Under the pieces are notes generated by a model. The model had not been told where the DNA came from. It made no database searches and saw only the letters and a program-made list of their open reading frames with translations. A DNA stretch of 34,035 nt from Bacteroidales bacterium (GTDB taxonomy: Bacteria > Bacteroidota > Bacteroidia > Bacteroidales > UBA12077): positions 1-34,035 of the forward strand of contig JAGXLC010000012.1 of the NCBI GenBank assembly GCA_018334875.1. The letters are read 5' to 3'. This document shows, piece by piece, positions 1 to 6,897 of this stretch (the first letter of the stretch is position 1; every line of letters begins with the position of its first letter). The position numbers and the translations under genes are program-made.

Positions 1-592
1 CTAAATCAAACAGAAAAATGTCCGGTGCCATTCCGCCGCGGTATCTTTTCCAGGTTCTGTATATCCGTGATTTGTCAGTGTAGGCGATACGGTTGCCGTC
101 ATCAGAGAATGAAGCATTCTCCCCATAGGGAACGGATAATTTTTCTGCCGGTCCACCTTCATCGGAGATGAGATAAAACTGGCTGTAACGCTGGCGTCCG
201 CTTTTTCTTGATGAGGCGAACAATACCTGCGATCCGTCGGGGTGCCAGTCCAGCACCCGGTCGGAACCGCCGTGCCAGGTGACACGGGTTGGTATGCCGC
301 CTGTGCTCGGAGTAACATATACATCCATGTTGCCGTCGTAATTGCCGCTAAAGGCAATTTTGGACCCGTCTGGCGAAAATTTGGGCCAGGATTCTTCACC
401 ATCCGGTGAGCTAAGCTTATGAGCGGTACCGCCGGTTTTTTCCACCACCCAGATATCGCCCCCGTAGGAGAAGGTGATGTGGCTTTCCGATACATCGGGA
501 TAGCGAAAGAGACGCGCATCAATCTGCGCCATGATGTTGACGCTAAAAAGGGCAAACATCAGCAAAGGGAGCGTAGTTTTCAAAAAATTCAT
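1..592 (-). CDS. Tricorn-like S41-family protease, N-terminal part (runs off left edge)
   Basis: The frame opens with ATG at 592-590 and stays open to the window edge, giving 197 codons. The first 23 residues (MNFLKTTLPLLMFALFSVNIMAQ) form a clear signal peptide ending at a likely cleavage after Ala-Gln, so the protein is exported. What follows is a beta-propeller of the PD40/TolB type, with repeated blocks such as WPKFSPDGSKIAFSG, DWHPDGSQVLFAS and SFSDDGNRIAYTD, each with the x-SPDG-x-I/V-x-F pattern. The opening motif (FRYPDVSESHITFSYGGDIW) matches tricorn protease homologues, in which two propellers precede PDZ and S41 serine protease domains; those domains would lie outside the window. 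The overlapping frame from 555 to 1 has no such pattern and is a shadow. An alternative is a stand-alone TolB-like propeller, which the opening motif makes less likely. No promoter was recognised upstream. Confidence 0.85.
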   Translation of the reverse strand, partial: MNFLKTTLPLLMFALFSVNIMAQIDARLFRYPDVSESHITFSYGGDIWVVEKTGGTAHKLSSPDGEESWPKFSPDGSKIAFSGNYDGNMDVYVTPSTGGIPTRVTWHGGSDRVLDWHPDGSQVLFASSRKSGRQRYSQFYLISDEGGPAEKLSVPYGENASFSDDGNRIAYTDKSRIYRTWKRYRGGMAPDIFLFDL

Positions 593-760
593 GGTTTAAA
601 AGATTTAAATTGTTTGTTTATATCCGATCCGATATTCCTGAGTTCCTGGGCGAGCTGTTAAAAAGGCGAGCCTTACCAAAAACCTTATAAATAAATGACA
701 GGATATTGAATGAGTGAAGATAAGGAAAAATATTTTTATTCTTTCATTTCGTTTTTTAAT

Positions 761-876
761 CCTGACGGGTCCTAAAGATATCGTCAGGTTAGCCTGGCCC
801 AAAAGACTTGCAGATAAACCCGGAAGGTTGCTGCCGAACCTGAGACCTTCGGGCATCTTGCTGAGACGGGACTCAG
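761..876. repeat. Cluster of inverted repeats (REP-like)
   Basis: Several hairpins lie close together: CCTGACG at 761-767 with CGTCAGG at 782-788; CCCGGAAGGT at 819-828 with ACCTTCGGG at 845-853 (one bulged G); CCGAA at 834-838 with TTCGG at 848-852; and CTGAG at 861-865 with CTCAG at 872-876. The second and third overlap and exclude each other. The stretch is richer in G+C than its flanks. It could be a repetitive extragenic palindrome; copies elsewhere in the genome would be needed to confirm this. No T-tract follows any stem, so none looks like a simple terminator. Confidence 0.45.
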
Positions 877-883
877 AAGCGCC

Positions 884-931
884 TAATCCGGTATAAATTT
901 TATCGTTTTTAAGGCAATATAGCACGTATTT
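884..931 (-). pseudogene. Possible GIY-YIG nuclease remnant
   Basis: Read on the minus strand, this gives KYVLYCLKNDKIYTGL. It resembles the opening of small GIY-YIG domain proteins, which typically read Y-V-x-x-L-x-S-L-K-D/N-x-x-x-Y-x-G-x-T. The usual next segment (D-L-x-x-R-L-x-x-H, with the catalytic Arg, and the later Glu) is absent: the frame passes straight into the inverted-repeat cluster. No ATG start is present in frame. I read it as the relic of a gene cut off by repeat sequence. The match is short, so chance similarity is possible. Confidence 0.35.
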
Positions 932-1005
932 GTCATGAATACCAATTTTCCATTTACTTATCAAATAAAGAAAAGGCTTTTTAAAGATGGAAATTAAGCA
1001 AAAAT

Positions 1006-1036
1006 TTTGATATTTGATACAATTGTTTTATATTTG
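1006..1036 (+). promoter_or_regulatory. Bacteroidota-type promoter for the initiator tRNA transcript
   Basis: TTTG at 1006-1009 and TATATTTG at 1029-1036 are separated by 19 bases. They match both promoter boxes of the phylum's primary sigma factor (-33 TTTG and -7 TAnnTTTG) at the expected distance. Transcription should start near 1042, giving a precursor that reads through the scrambled tRNA copy (from 1078) before the intact tRNA (1183-1255). No equally good promoter lies between the two. Confidence 0.65.
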
Positions 1037-1068
1037 TACTCGTTAATGAGGCAAAACAATCTTAATTA

Positions 1069-1141
1069 AAAATATATTGCGGGGTGGTCCCGCTGGAAGC
1101 GGGACGTTGGGCTCATATCCGGCAGCCGTCGGACACAAGTT
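1069..1141 (+). pseudogene. Scrambled partial copy of the initiator tRNA
   Basis: Three blocks match the intact tRNA region downstream in the same order: 19 bases at 1069-1087 (equal to 1174-1192, the 5' flank, acceptor 5' strand and next three bases), 13 bases at 1105-1117 (equal to 1207-1219, the 5' side of the anticodon arm including CAT), and 8 bases at 1134-1141 (equal to 1230-1237, the 5' side of the T arm). Between them, the D arm is replaced by a hairpin (GTCCCGCT, loop GGA, AGCGGGAC, 1087-1105) and the 3' anticodon strand plus variable loop by a second one (TCCGGC, loop AGCC, GTCGGA, 1118-1133). The 3' T strand and acceptor 3' strand are missing, so it cannot make a normal tRNA. It is probably transcribed from the promoter at 1006-1036. 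Confidence 0.55.
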
Positions 1142-1182
1142 GAAGTACTTTGAAAAAGAGAAAAGAGAATTGCAAAATATAT

Positions 1183-1255
<73 letters not shown>

Positions 1256-1259
1256 CTAA

Positions 1260-1286
1260 AAACCCGTCAAGTGACGGGTTTTTTTA
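1260..1286 (+). terminator. Intrinsic terminator of the initiator tRNA
   Basis: AAACCCGTCA at 1260-1269 pairs with TGACGGGTTT at 1272-1281, and the T run continues to 1285. It begins 5 bases after the tRNA and closes its transcript. Confidence 0.85.
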
Positions 1287-1312
1287 TTGTCCTGCTTGAT
1301 TGTAACCTTATT

Positions 1313-1465
1313 CTACCTCAGATTATTCAATGCCTGGTCGATCATGTTGTTCAGGTCGATTAAATGGTAATATACAACTCCCTCATTGATGGCATTCCTG
1401 AAGCCTGCTTCCTCAAAGATAGGGGATGGGTTAATAAGTAAAGGTTTCCTTTTTTGTTTATTTCC
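1313..1465 (-). pseudogene. Short orphan open frame, possible gene 3' remnant
   Basis: The minus strand is open for about 50 codons from an upstream stop (1468-1466) to a TAG at 1315-1313. There is no ATG and no near-start codon with a sensible leader. Part of it reads IFEEAGFRNAINEG, then VVYYHLIDLNNMIDQALNNL and a stop. The helix-like alternation of hydrophobic and charged residues looks like the C-terminal end of a real protein rather than chance. I do not recognise the family. It may be the 3' end of a gene removed by deletion. Confidence 0.3.
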
Positions 1466-1489
1466 TCATCATAAATTCATGAAATCTAT

Positions 1490-1497
1490 TATCTTTG
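1490..1497 (+). promoter_or_regulatory. Possible -7 promoter box for the M23 peptidase gene
   Basis: TATCTTTG fits the TAnnTTTG box and lies 30 bases before the ATG at 1528. No TTTG was found at the usual 19-22 base distance upstream, so the call rests on one box. Confidence 0.35.
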
Positions 1498-1527
1498 TAG
1501 GTTTGGTTTTTTAAGTATCTATTTCAT

Positions 1528-2403
1528 ATGGCAGAAAAGGAAAACAATAACAATAAGCCTGGCCTGCTTCAGCGGTTAAAAAACAAGTACCGGCTGATCA
1601 TCTTTAATGATGATACCTTTGAGGAAGTGTGGTTCATGCGATTGAGCCGTCTTAATCTACTTGCCGTAGTTGGAAGCGGTACCATACTGTTGATTGCACT
1701 GGTGAGCCTTCTGATTGCTTACACACCCGTCCGGGAATTCATACCCGGTTATCCCGAGGCCAATGTAAGACGTAAAATGGTAGAGAATTATCAGAAGCTG
1801 GATTCGCTCGAAAAGGAGCTTTCTCTGAGATCTCAATATATAGACAATATTTCTACGGTAATGAGCGGAGGGGTACCCGAAAACCCAGCCGAAACATACG
1901 ATACAACTGTCAATGACCGGAATGTAACTTTTCAAACCTCCCGGGATGACTCGTTGCTTCGTGAACAAATTGAACAGAAGGAAAGATATTCCCTGGCGGT
2001 GAATTATCAGGAATCTACCGGAAGGGACTTGTCCCAGATCCATTTTTTTACACCTTGCAAAGGCTTGGTAACGAATTCTTTTAATGCAAGGGAAAATCAT
2101 TTTGGAACTGACATTGTAGCGGGGGAGAATAATGTGGTGAAAGCAGCCCTGGAAGGTACGGTGACCATGGCCAACTGGACCCTTAAGACCGGATATATCA
2201 TTCAGATACAACATAAAGACAATCTTTTAACCGTTTATAAGCACAATGCAGAATTGTTGAAACAGGTAGGCGATCATGTAGAAGCAGGTGAAGCCATTGC
2301 TGTCATCGGAAATTCCGGTGAATTAAGCAGCGGTCCTCATCTGCATTTTGAGCTTTGGAGAAACGGTACCCCCCTCGATCCGGAAAAATACATCGTTTTT
2401 TAA
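1528..2403 (+). CDS. Membrane-anchored M23 (LytM-type) peptidoglycan endopeptidase
   Basis: A 291-residue protein with a short cytoplasmic basic N-terminus, one transmembrane helix at about residues 43-66, a linker with coiled-coil character (about 78-100, then low complexity), and a C-terminal M23 zinc peptidase domain from about 170 to the end. The zinc and catalytic residues are present: His191 and Asp195 in HFGTDI, His239 in VYKHN, and His271-x-His273 in HLHFE. It should therefore be active, cutting peptide cross-links of peptidoglycan on the periplasmic side. M23 enzymes of this single-helix type help separate cells or let the wall expand; which applies here cannot be seen. The downstream gene dxr starts 22 bases after the stop, so the two are probably co-transcribed. 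Confidence 0.88.
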   Translation: MAEKENNNNKPGLLQRLKNKYRLIIFNDDTFEEVWFMRLSRLNLLAVVGSGTILLIALVSLLIAYTPVREFIPGYPEANVRRKMVENYQKLDSLEKELSLRSQYIDNISTVMSGGVPENPAETYDTTVNDRNVTFQTSRDDSLLREQIEQKERYSLAVNYQESTGRDLSQIHFFTPCKGLVTNSFNARENHFGTDIVAGENNVVKAALEGTVTMANWTLKTGYIIQIQHKDNLLTVYKHNAELLKQVGDHVEAGEAIAVIGNSGELSSGPHLHFELWRNGTPLDPEKYIVF

Positions 2404-2425
2404 GTAAGAAGGATAAGAATATATT

Positions 2426-3598
2426 ATGCGGGAAAAAAAGCGAATTGCCATTTTGGGCTCAACCGGTTCTATAGGTACGCAAGCTTTGGAGGTTATAAAT
2501 CAATATCCTCAGCATTTTGACGTTAAGGTATTATCTGCCAAATCCAATGCAGAGCTACTCGCAAAACAGGCCCGTCAGTATGTTCCCGCTTCAGTTGTGG
2601 TTGGTGACGAAACAAAATATGAACAGCTCAGAAACGATCTGGCCAATAACCATGTGAATATATATTCCGGCGTGAATGCCCTGGCAGAAATTGTAAAATC
2701 GAAGGATATCGATTTGGTATTGATTTCACTTGTAGGTTATGCCGGTTTGCTCCCTACCATCAATGCAATCAAAAGTGGAAAGGAAATTGCCCTGGCCAAT
2801 AAAGAAACACTGGTTGTGGCAGGCGATTTGGTCAGATCCCTTGCCGGAAAGTATCAGGTGCCAATTTACCCCGTTGATTCTGAACATTCAGCCATCTATC
2901 AGTGTTTGGTTGGAGAAGAAAACAATAACGTGGAAAAGATTTATCTTACAGCCTCCGGAGGTCCCTTTCGAGATTTTAGCCGGGAGCAGATGAAACATGT
3001 TTCCAAGGAAGATGCGTTGAAGCATCCCAACTGGAGTATGGGTGACAAAATCACCATTGACTCTGCATCTCTTATGAATAAAGGATTGGAGGCAATCGAG
3101 GCCCACTGGCTATTCGGGCTGGAACCGGAACAGATTGACGTGGTCATTCATCCTCAGTCGATTATACATTCCGTTGTGCAGTTTGAGGATGGTTCCATGA
3201 AGGCACAAATGGGGCTTCCGGATATGAAATTGCCGATTCTTTATGCTTTAACTGCACCAGATAGATTAAAATCCGATTTTAAACGTTTTAATTTTGAGGA
3301 TTTTTCCAGGTTGACTTTTGAAAAGCCTGATTCTGAAAGGTTCCCCAGTCTTTTTCTGGCTTATGAATCAATGAAAGCGGGTGGTAATATGCCCTGCATT
3401 TTGAATGCAGCCAATGAAATTGCAGTGGAAGCGTTTTTAGAGAATAAGATCGGGTTTCTTCAGATGTCAACAATAGTTGAACAAACAATGAATAAAATAT
3501 CTTATATTCGCAACCCCGTTCTTGAAGATTATATACAAACAGATGAGGAAACAAGGGTGCTGGCCCGAAGTTTAATATCAAAAAAAGTGGAAGATTGA
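2426..3598 (+). CDS. dxr: 1-deoxy-D-xylulose 5-phosphate reductoisomerase
   Basis: A 390-residue protein of the usual length for Dxr. This enzyme rearranges and reduces 1-deoxyxylulose 5-phosphate to methylerythritol 4-phosphate with NADPH, the first committed step of the non-mevalonate isoprenoid pathway. The N-terminal NADPH-binding loop GSTGSIG is at residues 11-17. The metal-binding acidic residues are in VDSEHSA (Asp151, Glu153) and KGLEAIEAHW (Glu222), and the substrate-binding TASGGPFR is present. The stop codon overlaps the rseP start by one base (TGATG), indicating translational coupling. The link with rseP recurs widely in bacteria and may reflect supply of the undecaprenyl carrier lipid to the envelope. 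Confidence 0.97.
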   Translation: MREKKRIAILGSTGSIGTQALEVINQYPQHFDVKVLSAKSNAELLAKQARQYVPASVVVGDETKYEQLRNDLANNHVNIYSGVNALAEIVKSKDIDLVLISLVGYAGLLPTINAIKSGKEIALANKETLVVAGDLVRSLAGKYQVPIYPVDSEHSAIYQCLVGEENNNVEKIYLTASGGPFRDFSREQMKHVSKEDALKHPNWSMGDKITIDSASLMNKGLEAIEAHWLFGLEPEQIDVVIHPQSIIHSVVQFEDGSMKAQMGLPDMKLPILYALTAPDRLKSDFKRFNFEDFSRLTFEKPDSERFPSLFLAYESMKAGGNMPCILNAANEIAVEAFLENKIGFLQMSTIVEQTMNKISYIRNPVLEDYIQTDEETRVLARSLISKKVED

Positions 3599-4917
3599 TG
3601 GAAGTATTAGTGAAAGTAGTCCAGTTAATAGTTAGTTTGTCGATTCTGGTAATTGTTCATGAATTTGGACATTTTATCCTGGCTAAATTATTCAATACAA
3701 GGGTTGAAAAATTTTATTTGTTTTTTAATCCGGGTTTTTCCCTGTTCAGATTCCGTAAAGGGGAAACCGAATATGGAATGGGATGGCTTCCGCTGGGAGG
3801 CTATGTCAAGATTTCCGGAATGATTGATGAATCTATGGATAAGGATCAGATGCAAAAGCCTCCTCAACCTTATGAGTTCAGGTCGAAACCTGCCTGGCAG
3901 CGTTTGCTTATTATGCTGGGAGGAGTGATAATGAATTTTCTTCTGGCCGTCCTGATTTATGCCTCGGTGCTTTTTGCATGGGGTGAACAATATCTGCCGG
4001 CAGATAACGCAAGATATGGAATAGCGGCTGATTCCCTGGCTGAGCGCATTGGTTTTCAGGATGGAGATAAGATCGTATCTGTGGAAGGCAAATCCGTGAC
4101 ACGTTTTAATGAAATACCCAAAACCATTCTGCTGGAAAAAGCCAATCAGGTGACCGTAGAAAGGAACGGAGAGCCCAGGCAGATTTATATACCTGATTCG
4201 TTATATTCCAAAATTGTTAATAATCCAGGATTTATTAGTTTAAGGGTTCCGTCCATTATTGGGGGGTTTAGCGAGGATTCCCCGGCCAGGCAGGCAGGCT
4301 TGCAGCCCGGCGACCGCATCGTTAAGGTGAACGGAAATGATGTACAGTTTATGGATCAGCTCAGGAAAGTCCTTTCCGATAAAAAAAACGAAAAGATTTC
4401 TGTGACTGTAAAAAGGGAGGGCGAGACCAAAAGCTATTCGCTGAGAACTACCCAGGAAGGCTTAATTGGTTTTTATGCCGGTAGCCTGGAAGAACATTTT
4501 CAGCTCGAAAACAAACGTTATGGCTTTATTGCCGCTGTACCCGCCGGTATAGATAAGGGAATTGAAACCATGAGCGAGTACCTCAAACAACTGGGTTTGA
4601 TATTTACCCCGGATACTGAGCTTTATAAAGAAGTAGGGGGATTCATCACAATAGGAAAGATATTTCCTGGATCGTGGAGTTGGTACGCCTTTTGGAACCT
4701 GACTGCCTTCCTGTCGATCATTCTGGGAATTCTCAACATTTTGCCAATTCCTGCGTTGGATGGTGGTCATGTAATGTTTTTGGTATATGAGATTGTCAGC
4801 GGACAGAAACCCAGTGAAAAGTTTCTTGAATATGCCCAGATAGCGGGTATGCTGATTTTGTTCTCTATCTTGATTTACGCAAATGGCAATGACATTGTAA
4901 AATTGTTTTCTAATTGA
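3598..4917 (+). CDS. rseP: RseP-like site-2 intramembrane zinc metalloprotease
   Basis: 439 residues from the ATG at 3598; the TTG three bases earlier is not needed. The M50 protease motif HEFGH (residues 21-25) lies in the first membrane helix and the second zinc motif, NILPIPALDGGH (Asp388), in a C-terminal one. Between them are two PDZ segments: a divergent one around GFQDGDKIVSVEGKS and a clear one around residues 223-246 (SPARQAGLQPGDRIVKVNG). RseP proteins cut membrane-spanning substrates such as anti-sigma factors or signal peptide remnants; the PDZ domains keep already-trimmed substrates in register. No anti-sigma factor gene is nearby, so the target here is unknown. Four to five hydrophobic segments fit the family. 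Confidence 0.95.
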   Translation: MEVLVKVVQLIVSLSILVIVHEFGHFILAKLFNTRVEKFYLFFNPGFSLFRFRKGETEYGMGWLPLGGYVKISGMIDESMDKDQMQKPPQPYEFRSKPAWQRLLIMLGGVIMNFLLAVLIYASVLFAWGEQYLPADNARYGIAADSLAERIGFQDGDKIVSVEGKSVTRFNEIPKTILLEKANQVTVERNGEPRQIYIPDSLYSKIVNNPGFISLRVPSIIGGFSEDSPARQAGLQPGDRIVKVNGNDVQFMDQLRKVLSDKKNEKISVTVKREGETKSYSLRTTQEGLIGFYAGSLEEHFQLENKRYGFIAAVPAGIDKGIETMSEYLKQLGLIFTPDTELYKEVGGFITIGKIFPGSWSWYAFWNLTAFLSIILGILNILPIPALDGGHVMFLVYEIVSGQKPSEKFLEYAQIAGMLILFSILIYANGNDIVKLFSN

Positions 4918-4998
4918 CAACTTAATTGAGATTGTTTTCAATTTTGTTTAAAAAGTTTTAATTTAGATATCTAATAATACTTAAAAATTTGTAAGCAT

Positions 4999-5214
4999 AT
5001 GTTTGATTTTGTGATACTTGGAATTACCGGACCGTGGGAAATCATTCTCATCGTATTGGCTTTACTGCTGCTTTTCGGTGGAAGAAAGATTCCCGAGATT
5101 ATGAAGGGTTTTGGGAAAGGCATCAAAGAGTTCAAGGATGCCACCTCTGCTAATAAGTCAGAAGAAGAGGATAAAGAAAAATTAGAGGAAAAAAGCCGTG
5201 AGAGCCACGAATAA
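4999..5214 (+). CDS. tatA: Twin-arginine translocase subunit TatA
   Basis: A 71-residue protein with one N-terminal membrane helix (ending LALLLLFGGRKIPEIMKG) followed by an amphipathic helix and an acidic tail rich in Glu and Lys. The FGGRKIPE hinge and GFGKGIKEFK helix are typical of TatA/TatE, which form the pore that carries folded proteins across the inner membrane. No tatC is in the window, so the partner must be encoded elsewhere. It lies 81 bases after rseP. An imperfect hairpin just after the stop (AATCCTT 5213-5219, AAGGATT 5231-5237) could weaken read-through, but has no good T run. Confidence 0.93.
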   Translation: MFDFVILGITGPWEIILIVLALLLLFGGRKIPEIMKGFGKGIKEFKDATSANKSEEEDKEKLEEKSRESHE

Positions 5215-5428
5215 TCCTTCTGTTACATAAAAGGATTTATAATTGATAAGCTTCCCGGAAGGTTAATGGGATAGTTGCGTTCTTTCTACGATTGACATTG
5301 GGGTGTAAATCGGTAATAATGGATAATTCAGAATAATATCCCGTATCTCTTCCCGTTTGATAAATCGGTTGAAAATTCGATCCTTCTGAAATTTACAGGA
5401 GATCGTACGAAATTTGGCTTTTGTGGAG

Positions 5429-5436
5429 TATATTTG
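5429..5436 (+). promoter_or_regulatory. Possible -7 promoter box for the lytic transglycosylase gene
   Basis: TATATTTG matches TAnnTTTG exactly, in the 279-base spacer after tatA. Transcription would start about 50 bases before the ATG at 5494. TTTG at 5413-5416 is only 12 bases upstream, too close for a standard -33 box. The rest of the spacer shows no other signal. Confidence 0.4.
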
Positions 5437-5493
5437 TCTGGCTAAAGTGTAGTTTAAGCAGGAATCTACCGGAATAAGGAACTTTTTATAACA

Positions 5494-6882
5494 ATGCCAG
5501 AAAAAACCCAAAAGAATTTATTCAGACGCATTAGGAAATTCTTAATTACATTCTCTGTAATCGGTATTTTTTCAAGTACTCTGTTTTCCGTCCCTCCCGC
5601 TTCCGATTCCATACCCGTTTTTCCTGATTTGGTTTATGAATACCGGATCACCGAGCTAAACCATCTTACTCCTGTAGAATTGGAGTATAATGAACATGTG
5701 AGGCGGTTTATAGATGTTTATACAGTCGAAAGACGAGATCATCTGGCCAGGATTGCAGGAAGGGCAGAGCGATATTTTCCAATGATTGAGCAAAAACTGG
5801 ATAAATATGATCTGCCCCTTGAACTGAAATATTTGGCTGTTATTGAATCGGCCCTCGATCCGTTTGCTGTATCAGAATCTGGGGCTGTGGGCCTGTGGCA
5901 GTTTAAGCTTAATACCGGGAGGATGTTTGATCTTGAGGTGAATTCCTATATTGACGAAAGAAGAGATCCTTATAAGTCCACAGAAGCTGCCTGTAAATAT
6001 CTAAGGTATCTTTACAGGATTTATGGTAACTGGCAGCTTGCCCTGGGTGCTTATAACGGGGGTCCCGGGGTGATAAGAAAAGCAATTGCCCGTTCGGATA
6101 AGGAAAAGTCTTTCTGGAAGCTTTATCCTCATTTACCGGATCAGACAAAAAGTTATGTCCCTGCTTTTATTGCTGTCAATTATGCCATGAATCATCTGGA
6201 GAAACATAAGATAACTCCTGAGAAGGAGAATCATCAATATATCAATACCGATACGGTAAAGTTGAGTTATGCCGTTTCCTTTCAGGATATTGCGGATAAA
6301 ACAGGGGTATCCGTATCTACGCTTAAAGAGTTAAATCCGGTGTACAGAAGGGATTTTATTCCCAATATGAATGGTGAAACTGTGCTTACTCTCCCGGAAG
6401 ATAAGGTTTTAACATTCCTGAGAAGCGAAGAATCTCTTTCCGATAAAAGGGAGGGGAAATTCCCTGAAGAAAAAAATAAAACAACTGACAGTAAAGAAAG
6501 CAAGAAAAGAATCATTCATGTCGTTAAAAAAGGAGAATATTTTCATAAGATTGCGATGAAATACAATTGCACAATAGAAGATATAAGAGAATGGAATAAT
6601 TTGTCCGGGAACAATCTGACAATGGGTCAGAAGCTTGAAATATGGGTGGATCCTGAATATATTGAACGGATAGAAGATGAAAAGTTGCGATACAGGAAGA
6701 AAGCAGAGTCAGATACAAGCAAACGGATAGTGTACTATACAGTTAAGGAAGGAGATACCATTTGGAGTATTGCCAGTAAATTCAATTGTGAATCCATTGC
6801 AGAACTTATCCGTGCCAATGATATTCAGGACGAAAACGACATAAGTCCGGGCAAGAAGCTTAAAATTTATCTGGATCATTAA
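5494..6882 (+). CDS. MltD-like lytic transglycosylase with LysM repeats
   Basis: 462 residues. A basic stretch (RRIRKF) and a hydrophobic helix at about 16-32 form a signal peptide or anchor. The SLT domain follows at about 95-235, with catalytic Glu118 in VIESALDPFAVSESGAVG and the family's ALGAYNGGPG motif. C-terminal LysM peptidoglycan-binding modules come next: a divergent one around 255-300 (AVSFQDIADKTGVSVSTLKE), then clear ones at about 344-388 and 415-460, separated by charged linkers. The enzyme cuts glycan strands between MurNAc and GlcNAc, leaving 1,6-anhydro ends, and probably remodels the wall together with the M23 peptidase encoded upstream. The next gene starts 15 bases after the stop. 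Confidence 0.92.
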   Translation: MPEKTQKNLFRRIRKFLITFSVIGIFSSTLFSVPPASDSIPVFPDLVYEYRITELNHLTPVELEYNEHVRRFIDVYTVERRDHLARIAGRAERYFPMIEQKLDKYDLPLELKYLAVIESALDPFAVSESGAVGLWQFKLNTGRMFDLEVNSYIDERRDPYKSTEAACKYLRYLYRIYGNWQLALGAYNGGPGVIRKAIARSDKEKSFWKLYPHLPDQTKSYVPAFIAVNYAMNHLEKHKITPEKENHQYINTDTVKLSYAVSFQDIADKTGVSVSTLKELNPVYRRDFIPNMNGETVLTLPEDKVLTFLRSEESLSDKREGKFPEEKNKTTDSKESKKRIIHVVKKGEYFHKIAMKYNCTIEDIREWNNLSGNNLTMGQKLEIWVDPEYIERIEDEKLRYRKKAESDTSKRIVYYTVKEGDTIWSIASKFNCESIAELIRANDIQDENDISPGKKLKIYLDH

Positions 6883-6897
6883 TAAAGAAAATTACCT

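Larger units (their letters stand above)
593..1005. other. Gene-poor spacer with inverted repeats and coding scraps
   Basis: This spacer, upstream of the tricorn-like gene, contains no convincing intact gene. It holds a cluster of inverted repeats at 761-876 and a short GIY-YIG-like coding scrap at about 884-931; both are listed separately. The minus-strand open frame from 964 to 605 covers both, but begins at TTG, has no protein-like hydrophobic core after the scrap and ends in low-complexity residues, so it is probably not a gene as it stands. The rest is A+T-rich without recognisable signals. Confidence 0.6.

Noticed and set aside
1-555. Open minus-strand frame starting at 555
   Set aside because: It is out of frame with the signal peptide and PD40 repeats of the tricorn-like gene that starts at 592, and has no protein-like pattern of its own.
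605-964. 119-residue minus-strand frame as a complete gene
   Set aside because: It starts at TTG, only its first part resembles a known family, and the rest translates inverted repeats and low-complexity sequence.
1144-1152. TACTTTG as a separate promoter just before the intact tRNA
   Set aside because: It lacks one base of the TAnnTTTG spacing and has no -33 box; the promoter at 1006-1036 is far better.
5263-5511. 82-residue minus-strand frame in the spacer before the transglycosylase gene
   Set aside because: It overlaps the real start and the promoter box, has no recognisable motif, and its composition looks random.
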